Under the pieces are notes generated by a model that was not told the origin of the DNA, ran no database searches, and saw only the letters and a list, made by a program, of their open reading frames with translations. Both the position numbers and the translations under genes were made by a program. Positions 34,901-41,148 of a DNA stretch of 64,000 bases are shown here, one piece after another; the first letter of the stretch is position 1; each line of letters opens with the position of its first letter. Source of the DNA: Salinispira pacifica (lineage in GTDB: Bacteria > Spirochaetota > Spirochaetia > DSM-27196 > Salinispiraceae). The stretch is from contig NC_023035.1 in NCBI RefSeq assembly GCF_000507245.1, positions 3,453,570 to 3,517,569 on the forward strand. Direction: 5' to 3'.

Positions 34901-37028
34901 GACCGTCTACATCCAGAGTGTCCCCGTTTGTGCTCAGCTGACTGTCAATCTGCAGCGAACTCATGAGGATATTGCTCTGCATTGTCTGTGTGGCAGTATT
35001 CACTGTCACTGAGCCAAGATCCTGGGTACCGCCATTTGAATCTGTCAGATCTCCAGCCGCTCCGCCTATCCCTCCAAGGGTGAGAGCCTGAGCGTTATTC
35101 CCATAGCTTCCGCCGCTTTCAATAACAAAATGACGATTCACCGTCAGAGCATCCTGGGGCGTCAGGCCGCCGCCATTCAAAATACGCAGGTCATAGATCT
35201 CCGCTCCGCTACTGGTCAGATTCACTGTTCCTGATATCTGCAGTTCTCCGATTCCCCCGTCCAAACCGCTTATGTCTGCATCGCCTCCCAATGTCAGACT
35301 GTAGCTACCAAGGGTGAGCGTACCGTTTACCGTCAGCAAACCATCCACGGTCATATTGTTTTGAAGTTGCACGTTCGTTGGCCCTGCTACCGTGAAGTCA
35401 TTGTAGTTCCCATTGCTGGTAAGGGTGGTTGATCCCGCCCTATCCAGGATAAGTTCTCCGGTATTTGCGGTGAACCCGCCGCTGAAGTTTACTGTCGTCC
35501 CGGCAATATTCGTGGTGGATGACGACTCAGTGAATGAAACAGCACTGGTCACATCACCATCTATGTCCACAGCCCCGCTGCCCAAAGCAACTGTTCCGCT
35601 GGTCAGATTTCCGTGAACACTAATCGTTCCCGCTCCGCCGTTCAGCGTTGACACACTCACATTTCCCTGAAGATCATGAGTCCCGGCGGCCAGGGTAACT
35701 GTCCCGGTACCGTTAACCAGTCCGGTGACAATCAGGCTGTTCCCGTTCATATCCAATGTGTTATTCGCTGTGAGGCTGGCTGCACTCCAGTCCGACTGGG
35801 CTGTCACTGCAGCAGAAACAATCACATTGTTAAATGTATATCCCCCAACGGCTCCTACGTTGCCGCCGGTGGTATCAAAGGTTACCGTTGAACCTCCGTT
35901 GGTAAAGGTTGCACTGGTCAGACTGCCGCCTATTGCCGTACCGTTGCTTGAGGCGGTAAAACTGTTTACGCTTACATCCCCGTCTATATCTGCAGCTCCG
36001 CCGCCCAGGCTTACCGTACCAGTTCCCCCTACTGCGCCGGTCACTCCAAATGTCTCTGTTCCTGTCTGGCCGCCTGCATCAACTGTTCCGTCAGCACTCA
36101 GGCTGCCGGCGCTGAAGGAATTTGCTCCAGTGTTCAATGTTCCGGTGACTGTCGCCGCCGATCCAACAGTGGCATCATTTGAAAGGTTCACCGTCGTTCC
36201 GCCGGCAACCGTGAAGTCATTGTAGTTCCCATTGCTGGTAAGGGTGGTTGATCCCACCCTATCAAGGATAAGTTCTCCGGTATTTGCGGTGAATCCTCCG
36301 CTGAAATCAACGCTTGCTCCGGCAATATTCGTGGTGGATGACGACTCAGTGAATGAAACAGCACTGGTCACATCACCATTTATATCAACGGCACCTGCTC
36401 CGGAGGTGAATGTTCCAACCGACACATTCCCGCCTATGCTTGCAGATCCGCCGCCAAGAAGAACTGTTCCCGAGCCCGATACGTCTCCGCCAATGGACAC
36501 AGCCCCCGTAGACCCGGAAACATCTATTGTCCCGTCGGTGTTGGTGTTGATGCTTCCTCCGGTAGTGAATGTTGCGGCTCCAGTTAAGGCAAGAGTTCGG
36601 CCGTTGTTTATGGAAAGACTTCCGGCACTTATAGTAATTGCCCCGCTAATATCAGCGCCGGCGTTGCTCATATCCAGGACGCCGGTAACTGAGAGGGTGC
36701 CCGGACCTAAAAGGCCATCTATAATAGCAGCAGCATCAGCGGTAAGAGTATTACCGTTCAGATCGATGGTTGTACCTGCGGTACCAAAAAGATTATTAGC
36801 AAAACCATCTCCGGTGAGTCGAACCGTGACAGGAGCAGCACTCAAATCAACATTCTCGGCCGGAGTCGGCAGAGTATTTCCGTTCCAGTTCAGAGCATCA
36901 TTCCAAGTCAGATTGTCCCCGCCGCCATCCCATGTTTTTTGGGCGAAAACAGCCGCCGGTAATGCAATAAGCACGCAAACTACGAGACATAATCTGTAAA
37001 CATGTGAAAACGCTGTGTGTGCACCCAT
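25983..37028 (-). CDS. Giant repeat-rich exported protein (3681 residues)
   Basis: Signal peptide from the ATG at 37028 (LCLVVCVLIALPAAVFAQ), which lies downstream of a good promoter; an earlier ATG at 37094 overlaps the -35 box. Mature start WDGGGDNLTWNDALNWNG recalls autotransporter passenger domains. Residues ~40-2000 are Gly/Thr/Ser/Asn-rich short beta-strand repeats, a probable beta-helix. They contain near-identical 273-residue units (three in tandem with the first shortened, one separate) and two 288-residue units. Then come Ig-like/SwmB-type segments (e.g. ARITFNKPIMNT, VYVKFTEPVW-like). The last ~90 residues (LINVFTLDGDLVKVLHRGRQ to RKVLVVK) match FlgD-Ig/type A sorting domains. Likely adhesion or surface structure; function inferred. 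Confidence 0.88.
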   Translation of the reverse strand: MGAHTAFSHVYRLCLVVCVLIALPAAVFAQKTWDGGGDNLTWNDALNWNGNTLPTPAENVDLSAAPVTVRLTGDGFANNLFGTAGTTIDLNGNTLTADAAAIIDGLLGPGTLSVTGVLDMSNAGADISGAITISAGSLSINNGRTLALTGAATFTTGGSINTNTDGTIDVSGSTGAVSIGGDVSGSGTVLLGGGSASIGGNVSVGTFTSGAGAVDINGDVTSAVSFTESSSTTNIAGASVDFSGGFTANTGELILDRVGSTTLTSNGNYNDFTVAGGTTVNLSNDATVGSAATVTGTLNTGANSFSAGSLSADGTVDAGGQTGTETFGVTGAVGGTGTVSLGGGAADIDGDVSVNSFTASSNGTAIGGSLTSATFTNGGSTVTFDTTGGNVGAVGGYTFNNVIVSAAVTAQSDWSAASLTANNTLDMNGNSLIVTGLVNGTGTVTLAAGTHDLQGNVSVSTLNGGAGTISVHGNLTSGTVALGSGAVDIDGDVTSAVSFTESSSTTNIAGTTVNFSGGFTANTGELILDRAGSTTLTSNGNYNDFTVAGPTNVQLQNNMTVDGLLTVNGTLTLGSYSLTLGGDADISGLDGGIGELQISGTVNLTSSGAEIYDLRILNGGGLTPQDALTVNRHFVIESGGSYGNNAQALTLGGIGGAAGDLTDSNGGTQDLGSVTVNTATQTMQSNILMSSLQIDSQLSTNGDTLDVDGLVDVNGTLDNSSGVVEVAGNADFSTGAYTNGGTIRFNGGGAQTLTTDGNNMGATDITGGATDVQMQDDANFGAITIPSGQLSTGNNTLDAASISADGTVDAGGQTVTETFGVTGAVGGTGTLSLGGGAADIDGDVSVNSFTASSNGTAIGGSLTSATFTNGGSTVTFDTTGGNVGAVGGYTFNNVIVSAAVTAQSDWSAASLTANNTLDMNGNSLIVTGLVNGTGTVTLAAGTHDLQGNVSVSTLNGGAGTISVHGNLTSGTVALGSGAVDIDGDVTSAVSFTESSSTTNIAGTTVNFSGGFTANTGELILDRAGSTTLTSNGNYHDFTVAGGTTVTLASDATVGSAATVTGTLNTGANSFSAGSLSADGTVDASSQTGTETFGVTGAVGGTGTVSLGGGAADIDGDVSVNSFTASSNGTAIGGSLTSATFTNGGSTVTFDTTGGNVGAVGGYTFNNVIVSAAVTAQSDWSAASLTANNTLDMNGNSLIVTGLVNGTGTVTLAAGTHDLQGNVSVSTLNGGAGTISVHGNLTSGTVALGSGAVDIDGDVTSAVSFTESSSTTNIAGTTVNFSGGFTANTGELILDRAGSTTLTSNGNYNDFTVAGGTTVTLASDATVGSAATVTGTLNTGANSFSAGSLSADGTVDASSQTGTETFGVTGAVGGTGTVSLGGGAADIDGDVSVNSFTASSNGTAIGGSLTSATFTNGGSTVTFDTTGGNVGAVGGYTFNNVIVSAAVTAQSDWSAASLTANNTLDMNGNSLIVTGLVNGTGTVTLAAGTHDLQGNVSVSTLNGGAGTISVHGNLTSGTVALGSGAVDIDGDVTSAVSFTESSSTTNIAGTTVNFSGGFTANTGELILDRAGSTTLTSNGNYNDFTVAGPTNVQLQNNMTVDGLLTVNGTLTLGSYSLTLGGDADISGLDGGIGELQISGTVNLTSSGAEIYDLRILNGGGLTPQDALTVNRHFVIESGGSYGNNAQALTLGGIGGAAGDLTDSNGGTQDLGSVTVNTATQTMQSNILMSSLQIDSQLSTNGDTLDVDGLVDVNGTLDNSSGVVEVAGNADFSTGAYTNGGTIRFNGGGAQTLTTDGNNMGATDITGGATDVQMQDDANFGAITIPSGQLSTGNNTLDAASISADGTVDAGGQTGTETFGVTGAVGGTGTLSLGGGGVLIGGNVSISTLNGGAGDVEITGDLTSGTATFGSGAVDINGATVNVGAFTESSATTSIASTTVNFSGGFTAAGGTVTFDSGAPTNLTSGGNYNVVEITPATTVNLLNGMTTNSNLVADGELHISTFNLNVGGNLSTEIDFDSTGGNVDVTGDFNHNNGTVSLQGTLDVTGNFVQDVGAGLFSASGDITFVAGSYTFNEDVEFNAGLTLISGGAVTVGSDNTDTFELLGGSVLLTDGAGTASLTINSQLNGPQNLTLRFDDITTIDGPVGNNTSLGAATGTNLTIDSAGTTSFNSTVDLAAGDAGSLNITGNGDVIFNSTLDAGEGLLQDDALTGSIEFHDEVTISGSTVDSNFQDDVELHGIIFNTAGDITFGTFNADPAAINDTLTISSGTVTINFNAANVTFTSNSNIVSATSEDLVIDDNGNASSQIVIEGNIGTDDPINDAGIYELGNLTFTADIIELSGGGIRTDGPGNNQFITGNETYVNVPVNIDIDSNGRPLIFNDLFIDSAGAVIELENIPAVSVNNFFLFGGTVDLRGDSVIPTDLYTDEDLVVLGYAANTSVDDPDRAAGADKWKYPSAINMPRIETYQPAPPYTGGFGDLDGVNIRVDNQGDNTYGPSDNFGNFYVNSSDLPSAGGDWNLYLPDNRSAAPTPGDNTDWGAPYSVSINNTITNALVQTKTIIAANIVTDADANPSTLNGSTSVYDFSAFTQPDFNPDTRGFSGDFSGAGAGRVRFDSEYTPNYGFDNVITVVDSIELVKDDVARITFNKPIMNTNSEITSSAASINIGGTPFQGEVYLAPYWAAGNQSFPLYSEIIDDDSDGNRDTEPYRRTDNASFDALKTIYLKLNGATWATDSNGTDAGGAGTGTDSEGNVPGIGAVDIGWLKAELRGSNGADMVYADNDGGGYGSGDADLNVNESAEDKMGPVLYAVEVGRMRNSGDGRDGHNFFKLHFSEDITLSSQLPGAVIGAGNYRADTTFDGAVTIGGDFLNDQIDIDSDSTDEEVVHLNGYFFYTNSSYALGTDPPFQTGYRDVPAAGKETVNSLYALDDRTIEVYLAGFWDGTNWPGWHFLVPDPYSPGTLIEVEQNNFITDSSASDNWIDALESTRSLMESPETVQRPDAYPVGSSFAATDTPFTPLGSTGLPGSVYTPGTNFDFWDVSAPVISAFQAGADPANLYPGLRPNIAQAYEIVLIENPITQLIDGFDVFIQDNGIASAGAFQLSEDNLAELGNWVASSDHDEGAPGGPLFSDRPYYGTAGIGDQLDEQAGETYRGVRDSSATFAGNFTTFTESIRLGVRGETLSSAFNAGTELGGEYQTDSVENQLYRRDGSIIAGVDDPYFRLFINNAATAGWDNLTEIYLAYAHNQNGYLTDLAGNLMPSSRPENMASQFGPEYEPYAINPFEESGVAVSPEKGKLLAIERTPPEIILSLAAVSGNRIYVKFTEPVWADQTLSSAIDETFFVLSDPGVNITGIEVLKSNAELSPSNTPGVEEAYLLLDSELSADDLFLIDIRPVDQDPGPSTETFYDKALNQYRIGSNRRITDVGIGIVRPIWATDGIQKDDERGSGFSSIRDFDGSEALDDLDITVESGITAPSYHDLPINLFFDVNVPDDKKNLLLDGAPGMYWSPIAVPGLIPDPNTEARISNRQNSDSSTGIAQHLLPAGDPEIERGAEVEFMYRVGPLLAANIEDPNEPLTLKPWSIEIGGIVEQRGGATILNNVINPETGDQTVLNYTLDRPGMVLINVFTLDGDLVKVLHRGRQGTGIHNISWNGQNSNGDTVARGFYFIRITAPGVDEIRKVLVVK
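31417..32280 (-). repeat. 864-bp unit, copy 2, in the giant gene
   Basis: An 864-bp (288-codon) stretch encoding PTNVQLQNNMTV through the LGSVTVNTATQTMQSN and DVQMQDDANFG segments. It repeats almost exactly at 34531-35394, 3114 bp away. The length is a multiple of three, so gain or loss keeps the frame. Confidence 0.88.
32281..34530 (-). repeat. Tandem 819-bp units in the giant gene (two full, one partial)
   Basis: Units at 32281-33099, 33100-33918 and 33919-34530 (shortened where it runs into the 864-bp block). By eye I find one base difference between the first two and the third over most of the unit (TCATTG against TCATGG, giving NYN/NYH). Each is 273 codons. Identity extends over silent positions, so the copies are recent or homogenised. 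Confidence 0.9.
34531..35394 (-). repeat. 864-bp unit, copy 1, in the giant gene
   Basis: Partner of 31417-32280 at a constant offset of 3114 bp. Small differences occur near the low-coordinate end (e.g. GTCTCTGTTACTG against GTCTCTGTTCCTG). Confidence 0.88.
35395..36213 (-). repeat. Separate fourth 819-bp unit in the giant gene
   Basis: Matches the tandem units over most of its length. It differs in a few clustered positions near the high-coordinate end (GGCCGCCTGC for GGCTGCTGGC, and CATCATTTGAAAGG for CGTCACTAGCAAGG). Confidence 0.87.
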
Positions 37029-37070
37029 AAATACCCCGCAGGTGGAAAAAAGAATTCGATTTTCTCTATA

Positions 37071-37099
37071 ACTATACAACGCATACGGGAACATTCCAA
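37071..37099 (-). promoter_or_regulatory. Promoter of the giant surface-protein gene
   Basis: Minus strand: TTGGAA (37099-37094), 17-base spacer, TATAGT (37076-37071). The start of transcription near 37064 leaves a ~36-base leader before the ATG at 37028. Confidence 0.72.
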
Positions 37100-37221
37100 T
37101 GAGAGGATCTTCTTCTCAGAATAACTAAATATTGATTATTCTTGACTCTTTTTCTAGAGAAAATTAAGTTATTCTGCATTATACGCACTATACTTATTAC
37201 GAAAGAATTTCGGAGGATCCT

Positions 37222-38166
37222 ATGAAACGATTTGCCCTGTTTTTAGGTTTCTCACTCCTTTTGTTTGCACTCATCGGATGCGATACTCCTTTTTCTCCAC
37301 CCACATACACCATTACCTATGACGGAAACGGGTATGTGGGCGAGGAAATACCTACTGATGATTCAACATATGCTGAAGGCGATATTGCCATCTTGTCCGA
37401 TGGCGGCCAAATGACTCGAGCGGGATACACGCTGAACGGATGGACCACCGCCGGAGATGGTAGCGGTGACCATTATAATTTAGAAGCGGAATATATTATG
37501 CCGGCGGAAGATGTAACGCTTTTTGCTGAATGGAAACCAAATTCCAGCGGATATTCCATCACATACTATGGAAATGGCAACACGTCCGGTACTGCCCCTG
37601 AAGATAATACCGTGTATGCAAAAGACGAAGCGGTAATATTATCAGGCAGCGGAGATTTGTATAAATCCGGCGGGTATTCGTTTATTGGCTGGAATACTCA
37701 GTCCGATGGTAAGGGGGAGCATTATCATGCAAATGCAACGCTGGTTATGCCGGATGGTGATGTTGAGCTCTTTGCCCGCTGGAAGCCGGATACTGATAGC
37801 GAAGATCCAGAAATACTCGATCTCGCAATACTCACTCCGACAATTGATACTTCCACCGGAGACGACACGGCTACAATTGAAGTTAGAAGCTATGATGATG
37901 TCAAACTATATAAAGTTGAAATTGAGATAATAGCCCAGGACGGCGATCCCGATTTTTCAAACACGGTTCACACATTCAATACTGGATATTCAGGTGTTGA
38001 GTACATCGGAACCTTTACAGTGAATATACCCGTGCTCCAGGGGTCTGATGCCGGAACATGGATCATCAACTATGTGAACCTTACTGATAACGATTCAAAG
38101 GTTAATAGCTACTCTACCACGGATCTGACAGCTAAAGGATTTGCCACTGAATTTCAAAACCAGTAG
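37222..38166 (+). CDS. Lipoprotein with two InlB B-repeat (Listeria-Bacteroides) domains
   Basis: 314 residues, signal peptide ending LFALIGCDT (Cys20). Two ~75-residue B-repeats follow: YTITYDGNGYVGEEIPTDD ... GYTLNGWTTAGDG ... FAEWKP, and YSITYYGNGNTSGTAPEDN ... GYSFIGWNTQSDG ... FARWKP. The last ~120 residues form another beta domain (ATIEVRSYDDVKLYKVEIEI). These beta-grasp-like repeats are common in surface proteins and suggest binding or spacer roles. CGGAGGATCCT precedes the ATG. Divergent from the giant gene, so the two may share regulation. Confidence 0.88.
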   Translation: MKRFALFLGFSLLLFALIGCDTPFSPPTYTITYDGNGYVGEEIPTDDSTYAEGDIAILSDGGQMTRAGYTLNGWTTAGDGSGDHYNLEAEYIMPAEDVTLFAEWKPNSSGYSITYYGNGNTSGTAPEDNTVYAKDEAVILSGSGDLYKSGGYSFIGWNTQSDGKGEHYHANATLVMPDGDVELFARWKPDTDSEDPEILDLAILTPTIDTSTGDDTATIEVRSYDDVKLYKVEIEIIAQDGDPDFSNTVHTFNTGYSGVEYIGTFTVNIPVLQGSDAGTWIINYVNLTDNDSKVNSYSTTDLTAKGFATEFQNQ

Positions 38167-38233
38167 CTCATAGCTGTCGGCACGGTTTTCTCCCGTGGAT
38201 GAGCTTTGTTGCCAACTCTTTCTATCACCGTAT

Positions 38234-39496
38234 TTACTCCGCCCGAAACCCCAGATCAAACCCCATCCAGTCCTCGGGGTTTGATTGGTCGGCGGCGATC
38301 ATGCCGATGGATACATCTGCAGTGAGCTCCGCCACCAGCCACTGGGTTCCCCGGTGAGGAAACCGCGCTCCCGGCCCGTTCACATCAACTCCCACCAGGG
38401 AATGGCCGTGCTTTTCGCTGATCATGAGAACGCTCTCAAAGCCCAGATGCTCGAGAATGGCCATGTAGGCAAGCCCCAGACTGTCGCAGTCCCCGGACTC
38501 TTCTGTTATACACACCCAGGCCGGCTCCAGATCGCTGAGCGAACCGGTGCGCCGGTACGCAAAGTTCTGCACCCAGGAGAGTATTTCACCCGGCCACTCG
38601 CTGCGCATCACCCCGTGTCCTTCAAGCCGGCCGGCAATCACCTCTGCAGCACTCCGCATGTCGTACCAGCTGTCCTTGTAGAGCATCTGATAAAATCTCC
38701 GCCAGGCTGCCGTCCGGGTTTCCTCCGGCGCTTCGGCGAACTGGTTCAGGATCCGGGCTTCCCGGTCTATGACGGCCACCGCGGCCTCTATATCCGCAGA
38801 GGAACCGGGCTCCAGGGGCAGGTTCAGCATGGGCTGCATCCGCTGTGAACTCATGCCGGGCCGGGGGTTTTCCACGGGATTCAGCCGGGGCGGAGCGGCC
38901 GGGCTCCCGCCGCTGGAGCGGATGAACAGGCTGATTGCCCCGGGCATGGGGGTTTCTTCCTCCAGGGGGGAGAAGCCGTCGAGATTGCTGAGAATAAAGT
39001 CATGGTAGAGGTTGAATTCCTCCTCCAGACTGAATGCAATGAGAATATAATCGAAGGGATACGGGGATGCACCGGGCTCCAGGGGCTTATCGTCAATAGT
39101 GACAATGTAGCCGTGCACCGGGTTGCTCCCTGCCGTCCACTTTGCCTCGGTGAGGGCGGCGTTATGGCCGGAAAATGTGAAGGGGGCCGTGTCCGCTTCG
39201 GGAGTTTCGGTTCCCGCAAGCTGGGAGGCGATCTGTGCGCCCAGGGCCGGGGCGTCGTCCCCGGCCTGGTCGGGGTCCCGCAGAAGGATCTGGTAAATTG
39301 CATGCCCTTCCATGTCCGAGAAGGATGCAATGCCGTTGTTCGCGTCGTAGTCCAGCAGCTCCCAGGTCTCGGTGAGGTTCTGGGCCCAGCCGAACTCTTC
39401 GCTGAGAATCTCTTCGCCGGATGCGGCGCCCGGGATACATATCAACAAACTGAATATCAGAATTATCTGTTTCTGTGGAATCATCGTGAATTTCAT
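38234..39496 (-). CDS. Exported transglutaminase-like (papain-fold) protein
   Basis: 420 residues with a cleavable signal peptide (IILIFSLLICIPGAASG). The N-terminal half is unassigned; a Pro-rich linker follows (~190-240). The C-terminal half holds a transglutaminase-like core: SGDCDSLGLAYMAILEHLGFESVLM places the Cys, HGHSLVGVDV the His, and a following acidic residue may complete the triad. Such periplasmic proteins can be peptidases or protein cross-linkers; the reaction is not known. GGGAG lies before the ATG. It is not tightly linked to neighbours. Confidence 0.8.
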   Translation of the reverse strand: MKFTMIPQKQIILIFSLLICIPGAASGEEILSEEFGWAQNLTETWELLDYDANNGIASFSDMEGHAIYQILLRDPDQAGDDAPALGAQIASQLAGTETPEADTAPFTFSGHNAALTEAKWTAGSNPVHGYIVTIDDKPLEPGASPYPFDYILIAFSLEEEFNLYHDFILSNLDGFSPLEEETPMPGAISLFIRSSGGSPAAPPRLNPVENPRPGMSSQRMQPMLNLPLEPGSSADIEAAVAVIDREARILNQFAEAPEETRTAAWRRFYQMLYKDSWYDMRSAAEVIAGRLEGHGVMRSEWPGEILSWVQNFAYRRTGSLSDLEPAWVCITEESGDCDSLGLAYMAILEHLGFESVLMISEKHGHSLVGVDVNGPGARFPHRGTQWLVAELTADVSIGMIAADQSNPEDWMGFDLGFRAE

Positions 39497-39683
39497 GGGA
39501 ACTCCCTCAGTTTCTGTATCGGTGAGGCGGCGGAAAAACTCAAGATCTGAGCCTCCCGGAAATCATCCTCCAGTTTATGTCTGCTCCCGTATCTGTACTG
39601 CTCTTTTCCATAAGCGCATTTCCCCATATACTGATGGAAATCCCTCATTCGGGTAACAGCATGTTATCCCTCAGGAGAAATCT

Positions 39684-40073
39684 ATGGCCCTGCTTGAATG
39701 GACCGACGACATGAGTGTGGGAAATCCCATAATCGACACCCAGCACCGCAGACTGATTGATCTGGTTAACGATTTCCACCGGGCACTTGAGAACGGAAGA
39801 GGACAGGAAAGCATCTCGTTTGTGCTGGATAATCTCAACGATTATATCGAAATGCACTTCCGCAGCGAGGAAGCACTCTTCAGGATCAGCGATTACCCGG
39901 AAAAAGATGCCCATATGGAAGAGCACCGTCGGCTGATGGAACGTGTGGAGGAATATCTGAAGCGTTTCAAGTCGGGGAATAAGTATCTTACGGTGGAGAT
40001 TCTCGATTTCATTCAGGAATGGGTGGAGCACCATATAAAAGTCACCGACGCTGGTTACAAGGATTATATTTGA
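39684..40073 (+). CDS. Bacteriohemerythrin
   Basis: 129-residue single-domain hemerythrin binding oxygen at a di-iron centre. All ligands are in place: H21, H58, E62, H77, H81, H117 and D122. Length matches stand-alone bacterial hemerythrins, so no fused sensor domain. CAGGAG lies upstream of the ATG. Possible roles are oxygen storage, delivery or detoxification in a microaerophile or anaerobe. Its stop codon overlaps the start of the next gene, an exported esterase. Confidence 0.95.
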   Translation: MALLEWTDDMSVGNPIIDTQHRRLIDLVNDFHRALENGRGQESISFVLDNLNDYIEMHFRSEEALFRISDYPEKDAHMEEHRRLMERVEEYLKRFKSGNKYLTVEILDFIQEWVEHHIKVTDAGYKDYI

Positions 40074-41119
40074 GATACTTCTCCATACCAGGACTTGTGG
40101 TTTTACTGGTAATCATGAGCTTAACAGTATCCTGTTCAACAGCAGCAACAGTGGAAACTGCAACACAATCTGAACAGAACTCAACAGATGGGCACGCACA
40201 TTCTTCCTTTCAGAAAGTCACAGTTCGTCCCAGCGCTGCCATGGCCTTCTCAAAACTAATTCTCCGTCTCATGAGATCGCCCCTGTCTGCCCGGCATTAC
40301 GAATCTCATATGCAGGAAATTCTTCAACGGCCTCCCCCCCAGCCTGCGGATCTTCCAACCAATATGGATAATGAATATCTAATCAGTTTTCACCGGCTTA
40401 ACGGCGGGTGGTATTATCATCTTGATCCATTACACAGAAGCCCCTCTCTGAGTGTTGTGTATAATCACGGAGGCGCATACGCCAAACCCCTTGATACCGT
40501 TCATTGGAGCATCGTATCAAATATTTCCGAAAGCATGAATGCAGAGATCTTCATTCCTATCTATCCCCTGGCACCGGAATATGATCACCTTGACGCATAT
40601 AGATTCCTTGACATTGCTTACGCAGAGATATCGAAGAAAGCGAATTCCCCTGTGTGGTATGCCGGGGATTCGGCGGGAGGAGGAATCGCCCTTACAATGG
40701 CGGTCCGTTCTACAGAAAAAGACCTGGGAAATGTTCCTGAAGGGATAATTCTTTTTTCTCCCTGGCTCGATATTAGTATGTCCAACCAAAAAATTGCTGA
40801 TATTGAAGAAGATGATTTAATGCTGAGCGTCCCGGCACTAAAGGCATTCGGGAAGTGGTTGGCAGGATCTGCAGATCCAAAAAATCCCCTGGTAAGCCCT
40901 CTGTATTCAGAATTTCCTCCCCTTGGGCCGGTGTATGTTTTTCAGGGTACTGCTGATATTTTATGGCCGGATAGTCGGTTGGCAGCCCGAATACTCGCCT
41001 CTTCGGGAACGCCTGTACAATACTTTGAATATACCAGTGCGTTTCATGTATTTATGGCGGCGGACTTTCTTCCTGAATCCCGGGATGTATTTACCAAACT
41101 GGCCAATCTGATACAATAG
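40070..41119 (+). CDS. Lipoprotein alpha/beta hydrolase of the hormone-sensitive-lipase type
   Basis: 349 residues from a TTG that overlaps the hemerythrin TGA (TTGA). This start gives a neat signal peptide (GLVVLLVIMSLTVSC, Cys22), better than an ATG at 40019 inside the upstream gene. Catalytic features: oxyanion-hole NHGGAY, nucleophile GDSAGG (S201), acid in QGTADILWPDS and His in SAFHVF. HSL-family members are esterases of short-chain esters. No ribosome binding site is apparent, consistent with coupled translation. Confidence 0.86.
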   Translation: MRYFSIPGLVVLLVIMSLTVSCSTAATVETATQSEQNSTDGHAHSSFQKVTVRPSAAMAFSKLILRLMRSPLSARHYESHMQEILQRPPPQPADLPTNMDNEYLISFHRLNGGWYYHLDPLHRSPSLSVVYNHGGAYAKPLDTVHWSIVSNISESMNAEIFIPIYPLAPEYDHLDAYRFLDIAYAEISKKANSPVWYAGDSAGGGIALTMAVRSTEKDLGNVPEGIILFSPWLDISMSNQKIADIEEDDLMLSVPALKAFGKWLAGSADPKNPLVSPLYSEFPPLGPVYVFQGTADILWPDSRLAARILASSGTPVQYFEYTSAFHVFMAADFLPESRDVFTKLANLIQ

Positions 41120-41148
41120 GCTTCACTCCATTTCTACAGGATGTTTCC

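Noticed and set aside
32281-36213. The long repeats as a CRISPR array or transposon repeats
   Set aside because: Units are 819 or 864 bp, contiguous, coding and in frame, with no short spacers or inverted ends.
36232-36999. A 255-codon frame and many shorter repeated frames on the plus strand of the giant gene
   Set aside because: They are antisense to a signal-peptide-bearing gene and owe their openness to its biased Gly/Thr/Ser codons; no start signals and Pro/Val-rich nonsense products.
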